The translations under genes and the position numbers were made by a program. A stretch of DNA of 64,000 bases. It comes from Actinomycetes bacterium (GTDB taxonomy: Bacteria; Actinomycetota; Actinomycetes; Mycobacteriales; Mycobacteriaceae). Below are positions 16,040 through 23,243 of the stretch, piece after piece. The stretch covers positions 1 through 64,000 of the forward strand of contig JAEXZY010000128.1 of the NCBI GenBank assembly GCA_023404955.1. The letters are read 5' to 3'. Position 1 is the first letter of the stretch. Every line of letters begins with the position of its first letter. The notes under the pieces were generated by a model that worked only from the letters and a program-made list of their open reading frames with translations, was not told the origin of the DNA and did no database searches.

Positions 16040-18232
16040 ATGTCGCGCTATCTGTTCGCCCTCGGCGGGTTCAGCTTCCGCCACCGCTGGCTCGTGCTCG
16101 GCACCTGGCTGGCCGTACTGGTCGGCGTGGCGCTGGCGTTCGTCGGGTTCAGGGGTGAACCGTCGGACAACTTCACGATCCCCGGTACCGAGTCGCAGCA
16201 GGCCGTCGAGCAGCTGCAACAGAGATTGCCCGCGTTCGCCGGAGCGCAGACGCAAATCACGTTCGCCGCGCCCGCGGGTCAGGCCCTCACCGATCCGACG
16301 GTGGCGCCCGCGATTGACCGGGCCGTCTCCTCGCTGACCCGGATTCCCGAGATCGCTGCCGCGGCGGGACCAGCGCAGACCCGCCAGATCGCCCCCGACG
16401 GCCAGGTGGGGCTGGGCACAGTGCAGTGGAAGGCACCCATCGGCGAGGTGACCGACGCGTCGCTCGACGAGCTCGAGTCGGCGATGAAGCCGGTTCAGGA
16501 CGCGGGCATCCGGGTGGAGTACGCCGGCAGCGTCTTCCCTGGCTACAAGGTCGACGTCCCGCATCTGCCCGAGATCATCGGAATCGGGGCTGCGTTTCTG
16601 ATCCTGCTGATCACGTTCGGCGCCGTCGTCGCCGCGGGACTGCCGATCCTGACCGCGATGATCGGTGTCGGTATCGGCGCGCTCGGCATCTTCGTCGTCG
16701 CCGCGTTCGTCGACATGCCCTCGGCATCGCTGTCACTGGCCTTGATGCTGGGTTTGTCCTGCGGCATCGACTACGCGCTGTTCATCCTCAACCGCTACCG
16801 CAACAACCTGCTACTGCTGATGCCGCGCCAGGACGCAGCGGCCCTGGCCGTCGGCACCGCCGGCGGATCGGTGGTCTTCGCCGCCCTGACCGTGATCATC
16901 GCCCTCTGCGGACTCGCCATCGTGGGCATCCCGTTCCTCACCTACATGGGCGTCGCGGCTGCGGTGTCGGTGCTCATCGCCATGCTGATCGCGCTGACCT
17001 TGCTGCCGGCCCTGTTCGGCTTCGCCGGCGGCAGGGTCGCCTCGTTCATCGAACCTCCGCTGCAGCCCGGCCGCCCCAAGCTGGTGGCGCAGGTCGCGGC
17101 CTACACCCCACATCGCACGCTCGGTGCTCGGTGGGCCCGGTTCGTGGTGCGGTTCCGCACCCCGCTGCTGGTCGGTGGCGCAGCGGCCCTTGTCGTGATC
17201 GGCCTCCCCTCGCTCGGCCTGCACCTCGGCCTGCCCAGCGGTGCGTCACAGCCGGAGTCCAACACGTCCCGGCAGGCGTACGACCTGACGGCCGAGCACC
17301 TCGGCGCCGGATTCAACGGACCGCTCCTGGTGGTGGCGGACCTGACCCGGGCCACCGATCCGCAGGCGGCAGCCACTCTGGCGGCCAACATCAGTCGAGA
17401 AGACGGCGTGGCGGTCGCTGCCCCTGCAGGCGGAGACGATCGCACCGCGATCATCCAGGTCATCCCGAAGACGGGCCCCAACGACACCGCGACCGCTGAC
17501 CTGGTCACCAAGATTCGCGCCGACCGCGATGAGATCGAAGGCAATACGGGGGCCACCTTTCTGGTGGGTGGAAACACCGCGTCCAACATCGACACCTCCG
17601 ACAAGCTCTCCGCCGCGCTGCCGGTCTTCCTCGTCGTCGTCGTCGGGTTGGCGTTCGTGCTGCTGACCATTGCTTTCCGCGCCGCGCTGGTGCCGCTGAC
17701 CTCGATCGTCGGCTTCCTTCTCTCGGTGTTCGCGGCGCTGGGGGTTCAGGTCGCCGTCTTCCAGTGGGGTTGGGGTGCATCGCTTCTCGGCATCACCCCG
17801 GGCGAGACGATCAGCTTCCTCCCGATCATCGTGCTGGCCATCATCTTCGGTCTGTCCAGTGACTACGAGGTGTTCGTGGTGTCGAGGATCAAAGAGGAGC
17901 TCGGCCGTGGTGACGATGCACTGACCGCGGTCCGCCACGGTGTGGGGTTGTCGGCGCGGGTGGTGACGGCTGCCGCCTTGATCATGTTCGGCGTGTTCAT
18001 CGCGTTCGTGGCCGGCAACGATCCGATCATCAAGTCGGTCGGTCTCACCCTGGCTGTGGGCGTCTTCCTCGACGCGTTCGTCGTGCGGCTCACGCTGATT
18101 CCGGCGGTCATGGCCATGCTCGGGGACCGCATGTGGAAGCACTCCGCGTGGTTCGACAGGTTCGTTCCGGACCTCGACATCGAGGGGACGGCGTTGGAGG
18201 CGAAGCACTCCCCGCCGGTGCCCGTCTCCTGA
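16040..18232 (+). CDS. MmpL/RND-superfamily transporter
   Basis: A 730-residue MMPL-family membrane transporter with the usual two-fold repeat: a first transmembrane helix (residues 13-37), a periplasmic loop, five helices, then a second loop and five more helices. The energy-coupling Asp-Tyr motifs are seen in both halves (GIDYALFILNRYR and SSDYEVFVVSRIKEE). Length is that of the shorter MmpL/YdfJ group rather than the 950-residue MmpLs. Members export lipids, siderophores or drugs using the proton gradient; the cargo is unknown. The start ATG has GGAGAG 4 bases upstream. A palindromic operator candidate sits directly upstream. Confidence 0.92.
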   Translation: MSRYLFALGGFSFRHRWLVLGTWLAVLVGVALAFVGFRGEPSDNFTIPGTESQQAVEQLQQRLPAFAGAQTQITFAAPAGQALTDPTVAPAIDRAVSSLTRIPEIAAAAGPAQTRQIAPDGQVGLGTVQWKAPIGEVTDASLDELESAMKPVQDAGIRVEYAGSVFPGYKVDVPHLPEIIGIGAAFLILLITFGAVVAAGLPILTAMIGVGIGALGIFVVAAFVDMPSASLSLALMLGLSCGIDYALFILNRYRNNLLLLMPRQDAAALAVGTAGGSVVFAALTVIIALCGLAIVGIPFLTYMGVAAAVSVLIAMLIALTLLPALFGFAGGRVASFIEPPLQPGRPKLVAQVAAYTPHRTLGARWARFVVRFRTPLLVGGAAALVVIGLPSLGLHLGLPSGASQPESNTSRQAYDLTAEHLGAGFNGPLLVVADLTRATDPQAAATLAANISREDGVAVAAPAGGDDRTAIIQVIPKTGPNDTATADLVTKIRADRDEIEGNTGATFLVGGNTASNIDTSDKLSAALPVFLVVVVGLAFVLLTIAFRAALVPLTSIVGFLLSVFAALGVQVAVFQWGWGASLLGITPGETISFLPIIVLAIIFGLSSDYEVFVVSRIKEELGRGDDALTAVRHGVGLSARVVTAAALIMFGVFIAFVAGNDPIIKSVGLTLAVGVFLDAFVVRLTLIPAVMAMLGDRMWKHSAWFDRFVPDLDIEGTALEAKHSPPVPVS

Positions 18233-18238
18233 CGCGAC

Positions 18239-18267
18239 GAAGCCCCGACCCGTCAGGCCGGGGCTTC
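18239..18267. terminator. Bidirectional terminator between MmpL-like and PE-PPE genes
   Basis: A 9-bp perfect GC-rich stem GAAGCCCCG / CGGGGCTTC with an 11-base loop lies between two convergent genes, 7 bp after the transporter stop and 12 bp from the PE-PPE gene stop. It can serve both strands. Confidence 0.75.
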
Positions 18268-18278
18268 GGTCGGGTTCG

Positions 18279-19376
18279 TCACGCGTCGGCGTCGGCGTGG
18301 ACGGCCTTGCGTGCTTCGCGCTGGGCTGTCCTGGCGGCCTTGGCCTCGGCCCGCGCCTGCCTCTTGGCAGCCTTGACCTCGGCGCGATGGGCTGCGCGCG
18401 CATCGCGACGCGCGGCCGCGTCTGCAGCGGGTGTGGAGTCTGCCTGTGGCGCCGGGCTTTCCACGACGGGCAGCGCCTCGGCCGCAACCAGCTTCGCTGT
18501 CACGGGCTTGGGATCATTGCGGCTGTACCCCGCGTCGATCTTCGCTTTCAACGCAGCCTCCTGCGACTTCAACTTCGGGTTGAGTTGCACCAGAGGCAAT
18601 GTCGCGGTGGGAACCAGGTAGTGGGTAGTGGTGCCACCCTTGGCGTTGGTCTCGACGGTGATGTTCTTCGCCGGCACCGATCCGAGCCCGCCGTACATCA
18701 CCGGCACGTGCACCACGATTGCGCCGGCCATCGCATTCGCGACCGCGAGCGCATTCCAGGGCCGGTCGGGGAAGTCGGCGAACCCGTCGTATTCGCCGGT
18801 GATGACGACGACGTCGTACGGGGTCACCGGCGCAGGCTGATAGGTGTAGTTGAGCTTGGCGCTGTACTTCGTGGAGTTCTTGATCAACTCCTGCCTGCTC
18901 GAATCCTCGACCACGATGAACTGGATGTCGTCAGGGTCGGGAAGCTGGCCGCTCGCGACCATGTTGCGCATCACCTCATTGACCACCAAGGACCCCGCCG
19001 ACAATCCGACGACCGTGACCTTCTCGCCGTTGATGACATTGCCGTTCGCATCCCGGGACAGCTGCGCCAGACCGGTGTTGATCGCGGCGGTGAGATTCGT
19101 GACGCCGATGTTGATCGAATCACCCAGGTTCTTGTCCTTCTTACCGGTGATCGGCCCCGCCTGCGCCGGCCACGTGACGTTGACCCGCGTCTGGTTCTTG
19201 AACTGACCACCCAGCAGCGGCGCCATCAACGTGTCGTTCATGGTGCCCGCTCCGATGCCGCCGATGATCAAGGCGGAGCTGCTGGCCCACGCCGAGGTCG
19301 CGCCGGACAGCGCGAGGGAGGCGGAAGCACATGCGATAGCGCAGGTGACGGCGGCTTTGCGGACTGTGATGTTCAT
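18279..19376 (-). CDS. Secreted PE-PPE-domain serine hydrolase
   Basis: A 365-residue exported alpha/beta hydrolase with a PE-PPE catalytic domain but no PE or PPE module. A cleavable signal peptide runs about residues 1-32 (ending TSAWASS). The nucleophile elbow is GLSAGS, and the conserved substrate-pocket pattern includes GEYDGFADFPDRPWN. The last 70 residues are a low-complexity Ala/Arg/Lys-rich tail. The family includes esterases/lipases acting at the cell envelope. ATG 19376 has GGGGAG at 4-base spacing; an upstream in-frame start at 19415 lacks one. The 291-bp region upstream (to 19667) is AT-rich, has no gene that I can support, and holds one inverted repeat. Confidence 0.88.
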   Translation of the reverse strand: MNITVRKAAVTCAIACASASLALSGATSAWASSSALIIGGIGAGTMNDTLMAPLLGGQFKNQTRVNVTWPAQAGPITGKKDKNLGDSINIGVTNLTAAINTGLAQLSRDANGNVINGEKVTVVGLSAGSLVVNEVMRNMVASGQLPDPDDIQFIVVEDSSRQELIKNSTKYSAKLNYTYQPAPVTPYDVVVITGEYDGFADFPDRPWNALAVANAMAGAIVVHVPVMYGGLGSVPAKNITVETNAKGGTTTHYLVPTATLPLVQLNPKLKSQEAALKAKIDAGYSRNDPKPVTAKLVAAEALPVVESPAPQADSTPAADAAARRDARAAHRAEVKAAKRQARAEAKAARTAQREARKAVHADADA

Positions 19377-19451
19377 GAGGCTCCCCGGATCTACGTGTTG
19401 CTGTCGTATCGCCATCCCATCGGCGTGACACGAGCGTAAATCCGGGCGCTT

Positions 19452-19470
19452 GGTTTGCCACTAGCAAACC
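19452..19470. promoter_or_regulatory. Inverted repeat upstream of the PE-PPE gene
   Basis: GGTTTGC (19452-19458) and GCAAACC (19464-19470) form a perfect 7-bp inverted repeat with a 5-base spacer, 76 bp upstream of the PE-PPE start codon in an unusually AT-rich gap. Operator candidate; regulator unknown. Confidence 0.4.
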
Positions 19471-19667
19471 CGAAGTATTCCCATAAACTGCAGCACAGCA
19501 AAGAACATTTGTGCCTAAATTAGTGTTCAGACGCCCAAAGTACCTGAGTCAGCAATCTCAAATGCCCAGGTATTTTTGCCGTCCAGCGCATAAGTAACTT
19601 TTCGCGGGGACGAAGGTCACTTTTCGGTACGCGGCGTCCCAATTCGGTCGGAGCCCGCCACGACGCG

Positions 19668-19901
19668 TCAGATCTGGATGATCAGCACGATAGCTACGAC
19701 CGCGAAGAGCACGGCGAAGAGCGCGATGGCAGCGACTCCGATGGCTGCGCGTGGATTGAGATTCTTGCCTGCGGTCGGATCGGGATTTTTGCTAGCGGAT
19801 GTCTGCGCCGACTGCGGCGAGATCTCTCCCGGGGGGACACCCCCAGCGCGCTCCTCGCTGGGGGTGTCCATGGGGTCGGGATCAGGTGGCAGCGCGGTCA
19901 C
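19668..19901 (-). CDS. Small single-pass membrane protein of the CsbD operon
   Basis: A 77-residue protein with a Pro/Ser/Asp-rich N-terminal 48 residues and one C-terminal transmembrane helix (AIGVAAIALFAVLFAVVAIV, about 53-72). There is no signal-peptidase site, so it should be tail-anchored with the N terminus in the cytosol. GTG 19901 overlaps the upstream stop as GTGA, showing coupling to the coiled-coil protein gene. Function unknown; context suggests envelope stress. Confidence 0.75.
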   Translation of the reverse strand: MTALPPDPDPMDTPSEERAGGVPPGEISPQSAQTSASKNPDPTAGKNLNPRAAIGVAAIALFAVLFAVVAIVLIIQI

Positions 19902-20563
19902 GACGAATTGCCCTGTCGCTCTTGCTCACTGTCGCTCAGATCCCCTAACCGGTCGGCCCGGGTTCGCGCCCCGGTGGCAGCACGGCGTTTGGCGGCCGCG
20001 TCGTCGAGCTGCTCGCCGGCGACGTCGGTCACCGCTTTCTCGGCGGCCGTGCTCCGGTTCTGTGCGCTGCGCTTCGCTTTTTCTGCGGCGGCGACACTCT
20101 GATCTGCCGACTCCGCAACCGCCCGCTTGGCTTCGGCAGTCCGTTCGGCGGCTGCGCGGGTGGCCTGCCGCTTTTCCTGCTCCGCTTCCTCGCGAGCCGA
20201 TTGCACACGCTGAGCGGCTTGCTCGCGCGCCTGTTGCGGTGCCGTCGCGGCCTTTTCGCGCTTGCGGGCCAGTTGGTCCTCGGCATGTTCCTTCGTCTGC
20301 GCCGCCATCTCGTCGAGGCGGGACGCTTCACCCAATGTGGCGGCGCGCTGAATACGCGAGATACCGCGCTCCTCGAGAGCAGCGTCCTTCAGCGCGTTGC
20401 CGGCGGCGGCATCGATCGCGCCGACGGCACGTTCGTACATCAGCCAACCCGGCGCCTCCTGGTTGACCCGGGGCATGATCCGCGCCTCGACCAGCTGCAA
20501 AGGCGTTCGCGCGAGTCGATATTGGAACCGCAGAATGGCGAACGGGACGTCAGACAGTTTCAT
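19898..20563 (-). CDS. Coiled-coil protein of the CsbD operon
   Basis: A 221-residue protein. The N-terminal 65 residues look folded (MKLSDVPFAILRFQYRLART onwards), and the remaining 150 form a long, highly charged Ala/Glu/Arg/Lys helix typical of coiled coils. Similar mycobacterial proteins are sometimes mislabelled as IF2-like because of this composition; no GTPase motif is present. It lies 9 bp after the CsbD-like gene and overlaps the next gene by 4 bp, so the three form one operon. A structural or stress-protective role is inference. Confidence 0.8.
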   Translation of the reverse strand: MKLSDVPFAILRFQYRLARTPLQLVEARIMPRVNQEAPGWLMYERAVGAIDAAAGNALKDAALEERGISRIQRAATLGEASRLDEMAAQTKEHAEDQLARKREKAATAPQQAREQAAQRVQSAREEAEQEKRQATRAAAERTAEAKRAVAESADQSVAAAEKAKRSAQNRSTAAEKAVTDVAGEQLDDAAAKRRAATGARTRADRLGDLSDSEQERQGNSS

Positions 20564-20572
20564 CAGGTCCTC

Positions 20573-21118
20573 CTACGAGTGGGGATCGGTGGACTCGGCT
20601 TGCCGTCGCAGCTTGTCGGCCTCGGCCTCCGCGCGTGCCGCGTCGCCCACCTCGTCGCGATAGTTCTCGAGCGCCGAGTCGTACTCGGCCTGCGCCGACG
20701 CGACGTGCTGGCGTTGTTGTGCGGATGCACGCAACGCCTCACCGCGCACCTCGGCCTCGAACTGGGTCTCGGCTCGGGCCGCATCGCGCCGTCCCGCCTG
20801 CTCGGCTGCACTCTGCTGCGCCGCCTCGTGGGCACGCGCAGACGTCTTGGCTTCCGCCGCACGGGCTTCGGCAGCAGACCGCTCGCGCGCAGCCTCGCGC
20901 TGAGCATCGGCGGCCATCTCGCGCGCCTCGGTGGCTTCGGCATCGGCCTCGGCATCGATGCGGCTGGCTTGACGGCGTTCCTTGGCCTCGGTCTGCTCGA
21001 GTTGACCCTGCGCGGTCAACGAATCGTTGCCCGTCACTGCGCCTGCTACTTCTTTGGCCTTGCCCTTCACGGATTCCACGAAGCTCTTCCGTGTCTGGGC
21101 AGCGTTGTCGTCAGTCAT
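20573..21118 (-). CDS. CsbD-like stress protein with long helical tail
   Basis: A 181-residue protein. A CsbD-type motif is near residues 12-45 (VKGKAKEVAGAVTGNDSL, then the LTAQGQLEQTEA pattern), followed by about 130 residues of charged Ala/Glu/Arg helix. CsbD proteins are general stress proteins controlled by alternative sigma factors in other Gram-positives (SigB in Bacillus). ATG 21118 has a perfect AAGGAGG at 4-base spacing; an in-frame start at 21211 would run over the promoter. First gene of a three-gene operon; a SigF-like promoter lies 22 bp upstream. Confidence 0.85.
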   Translation of the reverse strand: MTDDNAAQTRKSFVESVKGKAKEVAGAVTGNDSLTAQGQLEQTEAKERRQASRIDAEADAEATEAREMAADAQREAARERSAAEARAAEAKTSARAHEAAQQSAAEQAGRRDAARAETQFEAEVRGEALRASAQQRQHVASAQAEYDSALENYRDEVGDAARAEAEADKLRRQAESTDPHS

Positions 21119-21140
21119 CTGGCCTCCTTCAGGGAGGGGG

Positions 21141-21166
21141 CTACCCGTGCTGATTCGATCTACACC
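21141..21166 (-). promoter_or_regulatory. SigF-like promoter of the CsbD operon
   Basis: On the minus strand GGTGT (21162-21166) is followed after exactly 15 bases by GGGTAG (21141-21146), one base off the mycobacterial SigF consensus GGTTT-N15-17-GGGTA. The -10 ends 22 bp before the CsbD-like start codon, a suitable distance. CsbD genes are classic general-stress targets. Confidence 0.55.
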
Positions 21167-21197
21167 GGAGATTCGCGGGCACTCGGGATGCCTGATC

Positions 21198-22958
21198 TCA
21201 CTTCGTCGCACCGTTGACGGCAGGGCGGTCGATCATGCCGCGCTCGACACCCCACATGTTCGCGATGGCCCGGTACTCGCCGCTCGCCATCAGGTGTTCG
21301 AGTGCCTGCCGCAACGCTTCTGCCAGTTCAGAGTTCTTCTTCACCGGCCAGCCGTACGGGGCCGAGTCGAACACATCACCGGCCGGCACCAGGTCGCCCC
21401 GACTGAGCTTGATCGCGAAACCGGTAACGGGTGAGTCAGCCGACATCGCCTCCACCTCGCCTTTGAGGAGTGCAGTGGTGACCTCGTCCTGACTGGTGAA
21501 CACGATGATCTCCACCGGCGCCATGCCCGCCGCGAGGCACTCGTTGCTCTTCCTGGGCAACTCTTCGGTCTCCTGCAGGGTTCCTTGCGCCACACCGATT
21601 TTCAGGCCACAGGCCGACGTCGGACCCAGCGACGTGCCGGGGCGGCGCGCCCACTGGGTACCGGCGCTAAGGTACGTCACGAAATCGACCAGGTCTTCGC
21701 GATCGGATGTGTCGGTCACCGAACTGGAGCCGATGTCGAACGAACCGTCGACGACACCGGGCAGGATCGAGTCGAACGGTGTGTCGCGGAAGTCGGGCAC
21801 CAGTCCGAGCACCCGGGTGACCGCCGTCATCAGGTCCACGTCGAAACCGGTGAGCTGACCGTCGGCGTTCTTGAACTCCATCGGCGCGTAGGGAACGTTG
21901 ACGCCGATCACCAGTCGGCCCGTCTCGCGGATGTCAGCCGGGACGGCGGCCGCGATCGACGCCACGGCGCCGTCCGGCAAGTCGTTCGGCGTCGCCGAGG
22001 CGTCACGCCACGGCGCCCACGTCCACAGCCCGACCGCGCCCGCCGCGATCACCACGACAGCAGACATCGCCGCGAGCGCCTTGACCGGCACCCGTCGTCG
22101 CGGCCGAGCCGCATGCCGCGATCCGCGGCCGGCCCGCGGCACGGGCGCGCTCACGGCCCGCCGTGCCGCGGCCGCCAGCTCGCCTGCGCTCTGATAGCGC
22201 TTGTCTGGCTTCTTCGCCATTCCCTTGGCGATGACCGCGTCGAACGCCGCCAACCGAGGGTCGGTGTCCGACGGGCGCGGCAGCGGCGACACCATGTGGC
22301 CGGCGATCTGCTGTTCGAGGCTGTCGGCGGGGTAGGGGCGCGATCCGGTGAGGCACTCGTAGAGCACGCAGGTCAGCGCGTAGATGTCGGATCGACGGTC
22401 GACCTCGCCGCCCTCGAACCGTTCGGGCGCCATGTATGCCAAGGTGCCCAGCGTGCTGCCCGCGGTGGTGAGCCCGCGCTCCCCCGCCGTGCGCGCCAAC
22501 CCGAAATCGATCAGGTACACGAAGTCGCCGCTGGTGATGAGGATGTTCGATGGCTTGATGTCCCGGTGGATCAGACCGGTCGCGTGCGCGGCGTCCAGCG
22601 CCTCGGCAACCTGTTCGACGATACTGACCGCGAACTCCACGCCGAGCGGCTTGTCGGTCTCCTGCAGCATCGTGCCCAGGTTGCGGCCCTCGATCAGCCG
22701 CATGTCGAGATACAGCCGACCGTCGACCTCGCCGAATCCGTGGATCGGCACGACGTGCGGGTCATTGAGACCAGCGGCGGCTTGCGATTCCCGCCGGAAA
22801 CGCTGCTGGAACACCGTGTCGGCGGCCATGTGGTGGGGCAGGACCTTGAGCGCAACCACGCGATCGGTCTTCGTGTCGTAGGCCCGGTAGACCTCTCCCA
22901 TGCCGCCCTGACCGATGAGTTTCTCGAGTCGGTAGTGACCGAATGGTGTCGCATTCAC
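21198..22958 (-). CDS. Receptor Ser/Thr kinase with extracellular amino-acid-binding (SBP_bac_3) sensor
   Basis: A 586-residue fusion. Residues 1-270 are a complete PknB-like kinase: GQGGMGEVY loop (16-24), K38, HRDIKPSN (D133), DFG (D151) and APERF. A basic juxtamembrane stretch and one transmembrane helix (about 288-312) follow. The outside part (about 345-580) is a solute-binding domain of the polar-amino-acid type, with the family signature GFDVDLMTAVTRVLG and the lobe-2 start CGLKIGVAQGTLQETEEL. Binding of an amino acid or similar solute outside would directly control the kinase inside. GTG 22958 has GAGGAGAA upstream. It stands alone: convergent stretch on the left with the CsbD operon leader, divergent from the aldarate island on the right. 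Confidence 0.93.
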   Translation of the reverse strand: MNATPFGHYRLEKLIGQGGMGEVYRAYDTKTDRVVALKVLPHHMAADTVFQQRFRRESQAAAGLNDPHVVPIHGFGEVDGRLYLDMRLIEGRNLGTMLQETDKPLGVEFAVSIVEQVAEALDAAHATGLIHRDIKPSNILITSGDFVYLIDFGLARTAGERGLTTAGSTLGTLAYMAPERFEGGEVDRRSDIYALTCVLYECLTGSRPYPADSLEQQIAGHMVSPLPRPSDTDPRLAAFDAVIAKGMAKKPDKRYQSAGELAAAARRAVSAPVPRAGRGSRHAARPRRRVPVKALAAMSAVVVIAAGAVGLWTWAPWRDASATPNDLPDGAVASIAAAVPADIRETGRLVIGVNVPYAPMEFKNADGQLTGFDVDLMTAVTRVLGLVPDFRDTPFDSILPGVVDGSFDIGSSSVTDTSDREDLVDFVTYLSAGTQWARRPGTSLGPTSACGLKIGVAQGTLQETEELPRKSNECLAAGMAPVEIIVFTSQDEVTTALLKGEVEAMSADSPVTGFAIKLSRGDLVPAGDVFDSAPYGWPVKKNSELAEALRQALEHLMASGEYRAIANMWGVERGMIDRPAVNGATK

Positions 22959-23136
22959 CGGTGTTCTCCTCGGCTGCGGCCAAACGGTCCGTCGAACGAT
23001 CTACATCAGGTTTGCCGGCGCTGACCCGGCGCATGTCACGAGCGCACGACCGGTTGCCCATTCTGGACAGCGCGGTGAAAAAGTTCTACCACGGCACAGC
23101 GGTACGTGCGTTCGTTGGGCGAAAACCCCGACGCCG

Positions 23137-23152
23137 GGCGTTACGCAACGCC
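23137..23152. promoter_or_regulatory. Inverted repeat in the receptor-kinase/aldarate divergent promoter
   Basis: GGCGTT (23137-23142) and AACGCC (23147-23152) form a 6-bp inverted repeat with a 4-base spacer in the 285-bp gap between the divergent kinase and semialdehyde dehydrogenase genes, about 90 bp before the latter. Otherwise the gap holds nothing that I can support. Weak operator candidate. Confidence 0.3.
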
Positions 23153-23243
23153 ACGAGGCGGGCACAGAACGATGCCTTTACTGCATCAATCGAGTGGTAA
23201 ACGGTCTTGGACAGGCATCGTCCCGACTCCTACCGTTGACGTC

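Noticed and set aside
19898..20563. Translation initiation factor IF-2-like function for the coiled-coil protein
   Set aside because: The resemblance is only Ala/Glu/Arg composition; no G1-G5 GTPase motifs are present.
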